Assembly: GCA_946638615.1 (NCBI GenBank)
Contig: CAMPBO010000001.1
Location: 1 to 64,000, forward strand
Direction of reading: 5' to 3'
From: an uncultured Candidatus Saccharibacteria bacterium
Lineage (GTDB): Bacteria > Patescibacteriota > Saccharimonadia > Saccharimonadales > Saccharimonadaceae
DNA length: 64,000 bases
The position numbers were made by a program, and so were the translations under genes. This document shows positions 1 to 9,190 of the stretch, piece by piece (the first letter of the stretch is position 1; each line of letters opens with the position of its first letter). The notes under the pieces were generated by a model that saw only the letters and a program-made list of their open reading frames with translations, was not told the origin of the DNA and did not search any database.

Positions 1-615
1 AGAACTGGTACTACAACTGACCAATATCCTACGGCAAGAATCACCACCTTCACCACCGCCAATAACTACTCTATCCCAAATATGATTAGTAGTGGCACCT
101 GTTATAATACTTCCTGTGCTAATGACCCCACTACTGGTAACTGGACCAAAGACAGTGTAGTAGGAGCTATAGCAAACAGCAAAGGCTACAACAAAATAGG
201 TATCTATTATAACTACTGTGCTGCTAGCGCTGGTACTTACTGCTGGGGGAATGGTACAAGTTATACTGGTAGTCCAACTACTGATCCTTATACCAACGAA
301 CTTATGGACGTATCTGAAGATATCTGCCCACTGGGTTGGAGAATGCCCACCAGCAATAATGGTGGTGAATACCGAGCTCTTTACTTAGCCTATTCTAGTA
401 ATTACACTGACTTCCGCAGAGCCTTATCTACCCCTCTCTCAGGAAGCTACTACAGTGGTTCGGCTCACTATCAGAGTGGAAGCGGCTACTTTTGGTCCTC
501 TACTTGGATCAGTACCTACGACATGAGGCACCTCAGCATGAATACTAGTAATATCTACCCTAGCAGCACCGACCGCCGGTACTACGGATTTAGTGTACGT
601 TGTATGGTTAAGTAG
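1..615 (+). CDS. C-terminal part of a surface protein with a FISUMP-like (Fib_succ_major) domain; 5' partial
   Basis: The frame of ORF 82..615 is open back to base 1. Motifs CPLGWRMPT, GYFWSST and the terminal YGFSVRCMVK resemble FISUMP domains. Confidence 0.7.
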   Translation, partial: RTGTTTDQYPTARITTFTTANNYSIPNMISSGTCYNTSCANDPTTGNWTKDSVVGAIANSKGYNKIGIYYNYCAASAGTYCWGNGTSYTGSPTTDPYTNELMDVSEDICPLGWRMPTSNNGGEYRALYLAYSSNYTDFRRALSTPLSGSYYSGSAHYQSGSGYFWSSTWISTYDMRHLSMNTSNIYPSSTDRRYYGFSVRCMVK

Positions 616-674
616 TTCCTTATTCTTCCTTGCATGGTGATATTTTTACCACTGGATAAAGTCTAAGAAAATAA

Positions 675-2609
675 CTATAATAGTGACGGTGGATCAAGCA
701 CGATTTTAAAACTTTTATCTAAACTCTCACACATTTCAGTTAAAGCTTTCCGCGATTTGCTACGTATTACAATTTGCCAAGTGTAGCCTTTATTTGTCCG
801 CTCGTGAAAAGCTGGGCAAGGCGGGGAAATTTTTAATTTCTTGTCGCTAGCTAATTGCCTTGTCAATCCGCGAATTTTCTTTAACACTAAAGCCTCAGTT
901 TTTAGGGTGACTTCTAGTCGGAGAATAAAGCTAAACGGCGGAAATCCTGATCGTCCTCGCTGCTTTATTGTATATTCATAGAATCCCAAGTAGTCTTCGT
1001 CTAGGGCAAATTTTATCGCTGGATGTTCTGGCTGAAAAGTCTGAATAAATACCGACGTATCAGCAATATGCCCTCGCCCCACTCGTCCAATCACTTGAGT
1101 TAGGAGTTGGAAGGTCCTCTCTTCGGCCGAAAAATCCGGCAAAGACAGTCCAGCATCTGCCTGTACTACTCCCACCGTTGCTAATTTTGGTAAATCCAAC
1201 CCCTTCGCGATAGTTTGAGTCCCTATTAAAATATCCACTTTACCAGTCTTTATCTCCTCATAGATTGCCTCCACTCCTTCACCTTTTTTGTTGTCAGCAT
1301 CAAATCTTCGCACCCTAGCTTTAGGAAATAACTTACGTAGCTCCGATTCCAACAACTTCGTTCCAAAGCCTTTGTGTACCATCTCTGGATGTCCGCATTT
1401 TGGGCAACAGCTCGGAACTTTCTCCGAAAAACCACACGTATGACATTGTAGCGTATATTCGTCAGCGTGTAAGGTTAGAGGCAAAAAACAACTCGGGCAC
1501 AAAATTTCTTCTCCGCAATTCTCGCAAATCGTTAGCGGCGCCGACCCTCTGCGGTTGTGAAAAATTAGCGTCTGCCTTCCACTCTCTAAATTTTTTGCTA
1601 TCGCGACAAGTAGGGAATTAGAAAAATACCGATTTCGTGAAAAATTTCCCCGTTCCTTAAAATCGATAACCTGGATATCTGGTCTCACCGCTTCTTTGAT
1701 GGCTTTTTGGTCTAGTTTTACTACCGAATTATGAGTTTCTGCCAGATAAAAATCTTCTATTGTCGGCGTGGCAGAACCTAGAATCAGAGGGATTCCCAAT
1801 TTCTTAGCTATAAAACTCGCTACCCGAATCGCCGAATATCTTGGTGGATTCTCTTGGTAATAAGCCCCATCATGCTCCTCGTCAATTACAATTAGTCCTA
1901 GGTCGCTGATTGGCGCAAATAGTGCCGACCTCGGCCCAATTATGATTTTTGGCCGATTCGTCTCAAGTAAGGCATTAAAAATCAAATGTCTTTCCGCTTC
2001 AGTCTGTTTAGAATGGATCAGCACGATATTTTCACCAAAAACCTCCTGAAAAACCCGAACAAGTTGACTAGTTAAAGCAATTTCTGGCACTAAAAGGATG
2101 CTGGATTTTTGTTGTTTAAACGCGTCTAGAGCCATTTTAAGATAGATATTAGTTTTACCGCTTCCAGTCACACCATAAAGCAGTTTCGTGCCGTCTGGGG
2201 CTTTCTGGAGGCTTTGTAGGGCATTTTTTTGAGCAGTATTAAGCCGAATTTGTGACAAGTTGGTATTATGTTCGGTTTTTGCACAATTACCGAACATTTG
2301 TTCGGTCTTTCGACGCTTTTTCTCTACCCCTTTTGGCAGGATTAACGACACCCCTGCCCCTGATGGTGCTAAGTAATACTCGTGCAAAAAGCTCACCACA
2401 TCTAAAAGATGTCTCGGCAAAGGTTTTGAATACAAAACTTTCAAAATTGATTTTGTTTTAAAATCTGGTTGTGCAACTTTTTTAATTATTACACCCGGCA
2501 ATTGTCTTTTTCCGACCAGCACTAATACAATCTGTCCAGGCAAAAGGGAATCACCATAATCATATATCAGCCCCTCGGTCCTTCCCGCAGGTATCACCTC
2601 ATAAAACAT
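675..2609 (-). CDS. priA: Primosomal protein N' (PriA helicase)
   Basis: Walker A GVTGSGKT, DEEHD, Zn-binding cysteine cluster (CENCGEEILCPSC..CHTCGF), GTQTIAKGLDLP. ATG at 2609 preferred over the TTG-initiated extension to 2627, which reads through the -10 element. Confidence 0.93.
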   Translation of the reverse strand: MFYEVIPAGRTEGLIYDYGDSLLPGQIVLVLVGKRQLPGVIIKKVAQPDFKTKSILKVLYSKPLPRHLLDVVSFLHEYYLAPSGAGVSLILPKGVEKKRRKTEQMFGNCAKTEHNTNLSQIRLNTAQKNALQSLQKAPDGTKLLYGVTGSGKTNIYLKMALDAFKQQKSSILLVPEIALTSQLVRVFQEVFGENIVLIHSKQTEAERHLIFNALLETNRPKIIIGPRSALFAPISDLGLIVIDEEHDGAYYQENPPRYSAIRVASFIAKKLGIPLILGSATPTIEDFYLAETHNSVVKLDQKAIKEAVRPDIQVIDFKERGNFSRNRYFSNSLLVAIAKNLESGRQTLIFHNRRGSAPLTICENCGEEILCPSCFLPLTLHADEYTLQCHTCGFSEKVPSCCPKCGHPEMVHKGFGTKLLESELRKLFPKARVRRFDADNKKGEGVEAIYEEIKTGKVDILIGTQTIAKGLDLPKLATVGVVQADAGLSLPDFSAEERTFQLLTQVIGRVGRGHIADTSVFIQTFQPEHPAIKFALDEDYLGFYEYTIKQRGRSGFPPFSFILRLEVTLKTEALVLKKIRGLTRQLASDKKLKISPPCPAFHERTNKGYTWQIVIRSKSRKALTEMCESLDKSFKIVLDPPSLL

Positions 2610-2625
2610 ATTTTTATTATAGTAC

Positions 2626-2657
2626 AAAGGCCACGGAAAATCTATCCGTGGCCTTTT
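2626..2657 (-). terminator. Intrinsic terminator hairpin downstream of the 2667-3365 gene
   Basis: AAAGGCCACGG...CCGTGGCCTTTT inverted repeat. Confidence 0.75.
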
Positions 2658-2666
2658 AGGGGGGGG

Positions 2667-3365
2667 TTAATCGTGTGTGATGTTTCTCATGGCGTTTTTT
2701 GCCGCCGCGAGAACTATTGATTGGAGCTCGTAGGTATTATGATGGGAAACATAAAACCTCTGTTCAGCGGGGTCACATTTGCGTCTCGCGCGCAAAAACT
2801 CGTCCAGTGCCGCCTCGTATTTTTTGTAGGCAATATCGAGTCTCTTCCTTAAGAGACGAAAATCCTTCGGACACCGACGCATGAGCTCGCGCTCTTTCGC
2901 CTCAGCGTCTCTTTTGGCGTTTTTGATAGAGCGAATGAGAGTACTACATTTTTTATCGAGATTATCTCTCAATTCTTTATGCTTTTCATATCGCTTTGTT
3001 AGGGCGGTAACATAGTTCGTGCCGCCATCGCAACATTTTAGACTTATTTTCGCCTGGAGATCGTCCAAAATCAAATTTTCCGTAAGAATTTTGGGCCGAA
3101 GCGCCGCTAGGACTTTTGTTGCTTTGGCCTTAATCCTATCATAACGCTTCCAGATCTTTCTGATCGCGAGACCAGCATCCACGGTCTTGCCTACCACATA
3201 TTTTCTCATCTTTTGTTCGATCTCTTGGCAATCGCTTGCAGCATCGCAAATCGCCTTTAATGCGTCATCAACAGGTTGTCTAAAGGCGGTATACTCTTCC
3301 CAGCAGCGTATCTCTTCCTCAATTCGTTTTTGAAATGTTCTAGATAAATCATTAAATGGGTACAT
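2667..3365 (-). CDS. Hypothetical coiled-coil, charged protein
   Basis: 232-aa ORF, heptad-like charged sequence, terminator downstream. Confidence 0.6.
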   Translation of the reverse strand: MYPFNDLSRTFQKRIEEEIRCWEEYTAFRQPVDDALKAICDAASDCQEIEQKMRKYVVGKTVDAGLAIRKIWKRYDRIKAKATKVLAALRPKILTENLILDDLQAKISLKCCDGGTNYVTALTKRYEKHKELRDNLDKKCSTLIRSIKNAKRDAEAKERELMRRCPKDFRLLRKRLDIAYKKYEAALDEFLRARRKCDPAEQRFYVSHHNTYELQSIVLAAAKNAMRNITHD

Positions 3366-3556
3366 AACGTAACACCCCTCTAAAATAAAAAGTACAATTG
3401 GGCGCTTTTAAAAAACGCGCCAAACGTCTCCCTTAATTATATCACAAAAAGCAACAAAAAGCAATAGCCCTATCTAAGGGGTAGCCTAGCTAAGCAGAAA
3501 ATGTTGTAATTTTTACAGAATCCATGCTATAATAAAGACAGTTAAAGCGAGGGAAT

Positions 3557-3847
3557 ATGTTAGATATATTTGTGACTTCTCGGGTGCGCCGAAAAATCAT
3601 TGTAGTCTTTGCCAAATATCCAGACTTCAAAACTCACGTTAGGGGCTTGGCTAAGTTAATTAAAGAAGACCCCGGTAATATCCAAAGGGAATTAAACCGC
3701 ATGGCTGATGGCAAATTCTTAATTGTCACCAAAAGAGGCAAGACCAAAATTTATCAAACCAATAAACAATATCCCATTTTAAAAGAACTCCAAAGTATTG
3801 TTATTAAAAGCCAAAAGGGAAATAAACCCTCCAAAACAATCGGATAA
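3557..3847 (+). CDS. Winged-helix transcriptional regulator-like protein
   Basis: SRVRRKIIVVFAKYPDFKTHVRGLAKLIKEDPGNIQRELNRMADGKFLIVTKRGKTKIYQ; TATAAT upstream (~3529-3535). Confidence 0.65.
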   Translation: MLDIFVTSRVRRKIIVVFAKYPDFKTHVRGLAKLIKEDPGNIQRELNRMADGKFLIVTKRGKTKIYQTNKQYPILKELQSIVIKSQKGNKPSKTIG

Positions 3848-3859
3848 CAGGGGTATAAG

Positions 3860-5473
3860 TTGAACAAATTATTTATACGATTACTCAAAGCCCGTAACCT
3901 TGTACCTTCTTTTTTAAGTCCAAAATACGAAGGTTTAGAAGACCCTTTTAGCTTGGAAGATATGAGGAAAGCTACCGACCGCATCAAAATCGCAATTAAA
4001 AACCACGAAAAAATCTTAATCTATGGTGATTATGATGTTGATGGCGTTACTGCAAGTATCGTTATGGAACAAACTTTAATTTTAGCGGGCGTCAAACCAA
4101 CCAACCTCGAAATTATGCTTCCAGATCGCTTTGCTGACGGCTATGGTATGAGCCCAAAGCTCATAAAAAGAGCTCAAGATACTAAGGCTGCTCTTGTGAT
4201 TACGGTCGATTGTGGTTCGCGTAATCACGAAATCATCAACGAATTAAATGCGTTAAAAATCGACAGTATTATTACCGACCATCACGAAACTGATGATGAG
4301 ATACCTGAGGCTCTTGCCGTTATTAATCCGCATCGTAAAGATGCTCCAACCAAAACTCTTCAAAATCTTGCTGGTGTCGGGGTGGCTTTTAAATTGGCCG
4401 AGGCTCTTGTACAAAAAAAATTCATCAAATCTGGCCAAGAAAAATGGCTTCTCGATCTCGTTCTTATTGGCACTATTTGTGATAATATGACTTTAACGGG
4501 CGAAAACCGTATCCTCGGCCACTATGGTATCAAAGTTATCGCCAAAACTCGTCGCCCAGGCCTAAAAGAGCTCATCCGAATTGCTGGGGTCAAAAAATTC
4601 ACCTCCGAATCAATTGGTTTTCAGATTGGCCCACGTCTTAACGCTGCTGGTCGTCTTGACACTGCTGATATCGCCCTTAATTTGTTGCGATCAAAATCCG
4701 CCTCCGAAGCGGCCAATCTTGCCACAAAGCTCGAAGACTTGAACAAAAAAAGAAAAACTGAACAAATTTCTGCTACTCGCGAAATCGCAAAACGTGGCGT
4801 AGGCAGCGATCCAGTTATTATCGAGACTGGTAATTGGCACGAGGGGATTCTTGGTATTATTGCTGGCCGTCTCGTTGACGAATATCATAAACCTGCCTTT
4901 GTACTTACTAATACTACGGATGGACTTTATAAGGGTTCAGGGCGTAGTTTTGGCGATTTCAATCTTGCCGATGCACTAAATTACGCCAAAAATTCCATCA
5001 TTAGCGGTGGTGGGCATGCCGCTGCGGCTGGAGTTAAAGTTCATCAAAAAAATCTCTATCAATTTCGTGAACAAATCAACGAATATTACAAAAGCCTTAA
5101 ACTTACCAATCAGGAACGCTTTTTAAAATCAAAACCTGATCTTGAAGTCGAAGACTTAGCCGATTTTTCACTTGAACTTATCGACGATTTAAAATCTCTT
5201 GAGCCGTACGGGCCAGGGAACGAAGAGCCAATTTTTCTTCTTAGAAATGTCGAAGTTCTAGAGAGCCGCAAAATGGGCTCCGAAAGCCAGCATCTTCGTC
5301 TCGATGTCAGAGGTAAAGACGGTAAAATCTTAAAGCTCGTTGCTTTCTTTGCTCCCGAATCATGGCTCAAAATCGAGCCCGGCGAGACCCTAGATATTAT
5401 GATTAAACTTGCCGAAAACGAATGGAACGGCACTCGCTCTGTTGAAGGCTACATTGTGGATGTTATGCTATAA
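3860..5473 (+). CDS. recJ: Single-stranded-DNA-specific exonuclease RecJ
   Basis: DHH-family motifs DYDVDGVTAS, VTVDCGS, ITDHHE; GGGHAAAAG in the DHHA1 domain. Confidence 0.92.
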   Translation: MNKLFIRLLKARNLVPSFLSPKYEGLEDPFSLEDMRKATDRIKIAIKNHEKILIYGDYDVDGVTASIVMEQTLILAGVKPTNLEIMLPDRFADGYGMSPKLIKRAQDTKAALVITVDCGSRNHEIINELNALKIDSIITDHHETDDEIPEALAVINPHRKDAPTKTLQNLAGVGVAFKLAEALVQKKFIKSGQEKWLLDLVLIGTICDNMTLTGENRILGHYGIKVIAKTRRPGLKELIRIAGVKKFTSESIGFQIGPRLNAAGRLDTADIALNLLRSKSASEAANLATKLEDLNKKRKTEQISATREIAKRGVGSDPVIIETGNWHEGILGIIAGRLVDEYHKPAFVLTNTTDGLYKGSGRSFGDFNLADALNYAKNSIISGGGHAAAAGVKVHQKNLYQFREQINEYYKSLKLTNQERFLKSKPDLEVEDLADFSLELIDDLKSLEPYGPGNEEPIFLLRNVEVLESRKMGSESQHLRLDVRGKDGKILKLVAFFAPESWLKIEPGETLDIMIKLAENEWNGTRSVEGYIVDVML

Positions 5474-5480
5474 TAAAAAT

Positions 5481-6011
5481 ATGAAAAAAGTGATTTTGAA
5501 AGTCAAACTATCTTCTCGAGAGTCATTTGAAAATAAACTTTCTGACATCGATTTAGATTTTTCTCAAATCTATTGGCAACACGATAGGATATATATCCCG
5601 CGTAATTATAAAAAGAATTCTAATTATCCTCGTCTTATTATGCGCACCGAGATGTATGCAGTAGATAAACCAGCCAAATATAAGCTTATTTTGCGTCGAC
5701 ACATTGAAGATTCGGGTATAGACATTGTCGAGGAAACCACGATTAAAGACTACAAAGACACTGTCAATATTATTTTGCAGTTAGGCTTCAAGCCAAGCGC
5801 AGAGATTTCTCGTCGCCGCCAAGACATTATTATGGATGAAAATAATGTCATTTATCTTGACAAAATCGAAAATCTTCCAGGTTACTATGCCAAAATCGAG
5901 TCTAATCTTGCACCAGATGAATCTGTCGTTGAAGCTCGCCTTGATCTTGAGCGTACATTCAAAACCCTCGGCGAATCAAACTTTATAAATTCACCTTACG
6001 CTGAGTTATAA
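5481..6011 (+). CDS. CYTH-domain (class IV adenylate cyclase/ThTPase-like) protein
   Basis: KYKLILRRHIED..VEETTIKDYKDTVNIILQLGFKPSAEISRRRQD..YLDKIENLPGYYAKIE. ATG at 5481 sits 6 nt after TATAAT. Confidence 0.7.
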   Translation: MKKVILKVKLSSRESFENKLSDIDLDFSQIYWQHDRIYIPRNYKKNSNYPRLIMRTEMYAVDKPAKYKLILRRHIEDSGIDIVEETTIKDYKDTVNIILQLGFKPSAEISRRRQDIIMDENNVIYLDKIENLPGYYAKIESNLAPDESVVEARLDLERTFKTLGESNFINSPYAEL

Positions 6012-6027
6012 TTTCTTATTTGCTTAC

Positions 6028-7038
6028 CTAGCCTCTCGGTGGCTCGCCATCAGGCTCACCGAGTAATTTCTTAGACTTTATCTCGTAGCGCCGCCCATTC
6101 ACTGGCGACACATAATAATCTTCATTCAAAAGATTTACAAACATGGTCAAATCTTTATCATCCATAATAATAATTGAACCATCATCATCAGTCATCAGCT
6201 CAAGTTGCATTTCATCAGCATAATCAAGTAGTTTATCTTGAGGCATCTCTTCAGCAATATCCATCGCCTGTACTTTTTTTAGAATCGGTTTCTTATCCGC
6301 AAGAAGGGAATCAAGTGTTAAACCTTCCGCAAACGACAGTTTATATTTTTCGGTCAATTCTTTCGCCTTTGCCTCAGCAATCACCTGTGACTTATAGTCG
6401 TACTGGAACAAATTTTCAAACTTTGCCTGGTTAAATACAATAATCGTACCGTCCACAATCGCTACTTGATTATCTTCAGGCATCTTGAGCGCAATTTCTG
6501 CCGAAAACGGCTCAAAACTCTCACCATTAATCTCCCAAGATGTCGCACCTTTAAGCGCCGACGAAGCTGGTAAAATCTTTGCGATATAAAAAGTTTTCAT
6601 CCCGGTCTCACCTGGGTAAGTAAACTTTGCAATAATGCCTTTTACTTTTTTAAAGTCATATTCATTTTCTGAAAAATAATCGATATCTTTATATTCATTT
6701 TCAATTAAATGGATCAAAGTTTCTGCCCGCCCGACTTTGGAAAGGGAAGTGCGATATACAACTTTCTCCTCGCCGTCGGCTTTTTCATAATCGCGAACTT
6801 CCAAGCCCTTATCGGCTTCTTCAATAATATAATGTACCGCCTCTTGCATAAACATGGACTTCACCGCGCCAGTCAATTTATCCGAATACTTTATTTTATA
6901 GGGTGTGTAATTTTTGTTAAAGAGAAACAATTCCGCCGAAACATTGTTTTTTATCTCATCAATCTCATTTGCCCAGAGAAAGACATCAAATGGCTCATTT
7001 GTCATGACATCCCCACCCGATTTTTCAGAATTTTCCAT
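6028..7038 (-). CDS. DUF4868/KwaB-like protein
   Basis: 336 aa; overall layout and C-terminal IIMDDKDLTMFVNLLNEDYYVSPVNGRRYEIKSKKLL resemble DUF4868 (KwaB of Kiwa). Confidence 0.5.
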   Translation of the reverse strand: MENSEKSGGDVMTNEPFDVFLWANEIDEIKNNVSAELFLFNKNYTPYKIKYSDKLTGAVKSMFMQEAVHYIIEEADKGLEVRDYEKADGEEKVVYRTSLSKVGRAETLIHLIENEYKDIDYFSENEYDFKKVKGIIAKFTYPGETGMKTFYIAKILPASSALKGATSWEINGESFEPFSAEIALKMPEDNQVAIVDGTIIVFNQAKFENLFQYDYKSQVIAEAKAKELTEKYKLSFAEGLTLDSLLADKKPILKKVQAMDIAEEMPQDKLLDYADEMQLELMTDDDGSIIIMDDKDLTMFVNLLNEDYYVSPVNGRRYEIKSKKLLGEPDGEPPRG

Positions 7039-7679
7039 ATTTACCTCAACTTATTTTCCTCATTATATCATAAGTTTTAAGCGAAGCTGAATTTTATCTA
7101 AAATTCAGGCATGAAAAATCGCCGACAGACGACGAATTACCTTCTAATTATATCACAACAATAATAAAAAGTCAAGCAAACAGGGAAAACCCAAAACCAA
7201 AACAGGGAATGTTCGGTTATTACATCACAAAAACAGTAAAAATACAATCGAGTTTGTTCGGTAAAATAACAGGGGAGTTTTCCACAATGGTGCAAAACAC
7301 GGTCAAAAAACGTTTTAAAAAAGTCCAAAAAAGCTCTTGCTTTTTGTTTCAAAATATACTAAACTGAAATCAGCGAACAATAAACAAAAACGCTAAACAA
7401 AATTGCACATTAAAAATGTTTGAGATCGACCATCTAGGAGCTTCGCACGCATTAAATTTAGCGAGATGCGAAAAAACAATCGTGCGCTCTTTCCTTAAAA
7501 CACACCTCCCAATTAAAACTCTAATGGTTAACACAATAAGTCTCTCAACGGCTGCGATATATGATTAGCTTCGCGCTGGTAAATCGTGGTGGATTATATT
7601 GTGAGCAAACAAAAATCGAACAAAAACAAAACTGACGAAGTTTCTAGTTGAACGGTCTCAAACGATGTATAATATAGAT

Positions 7680-8552
7680 ATGGAGAAACTGCATACCCCA
7701 GTATTATTATCGGAAGTGCTAGCCAGTCTAAAACCGCATCCCGGAGAGAAATATTTAGATTTAACTGCCGGCTACGGAGGCCATGCTAGAAAAATTTTGG
7801 ATGTAACACGACAATATAAAGGTTCAGTTTTAGTTGATCGTGACGAATTCGCCATTAATTACTTAAAAAACGAATTCCCCTCAACTGTCGAACTAAAACA
7901 TACAGACTTTTATAATGCGGTGCTACAGTTAACCGAGTGTGGAAAGACTTTCGATTTAATACTCGCGGATTTTGGAGTTTCTTCTCCGCAACTAGATATG
8001 GAAGAGCGTGGGTTTTCATTTAAACACGATGCCCCACTTGATATGCGGATGGATAGACGGCAAACCTTAACCGCGAAAGATGTTATCAATAAACACAACG
8101 AAAGGGAGCTAGCAGAGATTTTTGTAAAATATGGCGAAGAAAAGCCAGGACGCGCTAAATTGCTAGCAAGAGAAATTGTACATCATCGCCCAGTCCAAAC
8201 AACTAAAGAATTGGCCGAGATTATCGCGAGCAAATCACGATATTCTAAAACCCACCCCGCTACCAAAGTTTTCCAGGCAGTTAGAATTGTAGTAAACAGC
8301 GAGCTTGAGCAAATCGAAAAAACACTCCCGCTGCTACCTAAATTACTTAATAAAAATGGCCGCCTTGGAATTATCACTTTCCATAGTTTAGAAGACCGAT
8401 TAGTTAAAGATTTTTTCAAAGAGGCAGAAAGCCACGGCGAAGAATCTGAATTGACCGTTATCACTAGAAAGCCAATTGTTGCGGAAAAAGTGGAGTTAGT
8501 TATCAACCCGCGAGCCAGAAGCGCCAAACTGCGAGTGGCAACGCGGAATTGA
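7680..8552 (+). CDS. rsmH: 16S rRNA (cytosine1402-N4)-methyltransferase RsmH/MraW
   Basis: HTPVLLSEVLASL, LDLTAGYGGHA, DFGVSSPQLD, RGFSF..PLDMRMD, ITFHSLEDR. ATG at 7680 preferred over 7665. Confidence 0.95.
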   Translation: MEKLHTPVLLSEVLASLKPHPGEKYLDLTAGYGGHARKILDVTRQYKGSVLVDRDEFAINYLKNEFPSTVELKHTDFYNAVLQLTECGKTFDLILADFGVSSPQLDMEERGFSFKHDAPLDMRMDRRQTLTAKDVINKHNERELAEIFVKYGEEKPGRAKLLAREIVHHRPVQTTKELAEIIASKSRYSKTHPATKVFQAVRIVVNSELEQIEKTLPLLPKLLNKNGRLGIITFHSLEDRLVKDFFKEAESHGEESELTVITRKPIVAEKVELVINPRARSAKLRVATRN

Positions 8553-8585
8553 TAAAACAAAAACAATAAACAAAAAGGAGGCAAT

Positions 8586-8651
8586 ATGCCAAAACAAATA
8601 TTAGTTGCGAACAAATCTCGCAAGCAAACCGTCAAGGTTAATTTTCGCTAA
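8586..8651 (+). CDS. Candidate 21-aa leader peptide MPKQILVANKSRKQTVKVNFR
   Basis: Strong Shine-Dalgarno AAAAAGGAGGCAAT-ATG; in-frame TAA directly before a structured RNA segment. Confidence 0.5.
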   Translation: MPKQILVANKSRKQTVKVNFR

Positions 8652-8653
8652 AA

Positions 8654-8794
8654 CCGGGCGGCTCTGCCGCCTGACATGGACCAGAGTGTGGTCCGCCAAA
8701 AACCAAAAGAGTTCACACGGAGAGTGTGAAAATGTATGACCTACCGGGAGAGCCTCTTTAGCTTACTTATAGCTCTGGCTAAAGAGGTCCCCGG
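8654..8794 (+). ncRNA. Candidate structured RNA element between rsmH and ftsL-like gene
   Basis: Perfect hairpins GGCGGC-TCT-GCCGCC (8657-8671), GGACCA/TGGTCC (8678-8694), TTCACAC/GTGTGAA (8712-8730), CCTCTTTAGC/GCTAAAGAGG (8753-8787) enclosed by CCGGG/CCCGG (8744-8794). Confidence 0.65.
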
Positions 8795-8836
8795 ACTAAG
8801 AAAAACAAAAACAAATAAGTATCAAGCGAGGAAAAA

Positions 8837-9190
8837 ATGATCAATCAAACTACCTACGTCACGAGACGAGAAGCATTCGGAGGAAATAGTTTTGCTCGTA
8901 ATCGTAACACTGTCCGTCACACTAAGAAGAGTCTTGGCTCAATTTCTCAAATCGTTATTGTAAGTATGCTTACTTTAGTTTTTGGTTTAATTTATGTTGC
9001 TGAGGGGACCAAAGCTACTGGTTTTGATTATGAATTATCAAGTGTCGAATCTGAAATTTCAGAAATGAGTGCCAAAAAAGATGACCTTGCTGTCGAGAAA
9101 GCTCGTCTCACCTCTGTTGCTGCTGCCAAGAATAGTACGGTTGCCGCTGTCATGGAAGACGCTACGGTTACTGGCTATGTTGCAGAATAA
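8837..9190 (+). CDS. FtsL-like cell division protein (single TM plus coiled coil)
   Basis: Position between rsmH and ftsI; one TM segment followed by a short coiled coil. Confidence 0.6.
   Translation: MINQTTYVTRREAFGGNSFARNRNTVRHTKKSLGSISQIVIVSMLTLVFGLIYVAEGTKATGFDYELSSVESEISEMSAKKDDLAVEKARLTSVAAAKNSTVAAVMEDATVTGYVAE

Noticed and set aside
7137-7352. 71-aa hydrophobic ORF upstream of the DUF4868-like gene, considered as a KwaA candidate
   Set aside because: Too short for KwaA, low complexity reverse of A-rich sequence, no RBS.
7416-7568. 50-aa ORF in the rsmH leader
   Set aside because: No RBS, no MraZ-like sequence; likely chance open frame in the leader.
8183-8635. 150-aa ORF antisense to rsmH
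   Set aside because: Antisense shadow of a conserved gene.
9069-9176. N-terminal extension of FtsI in the ORF track
   Set aside because: Lies inside the ftsL-like gene; the natural start is ATG 9177 preceding a TM segment.
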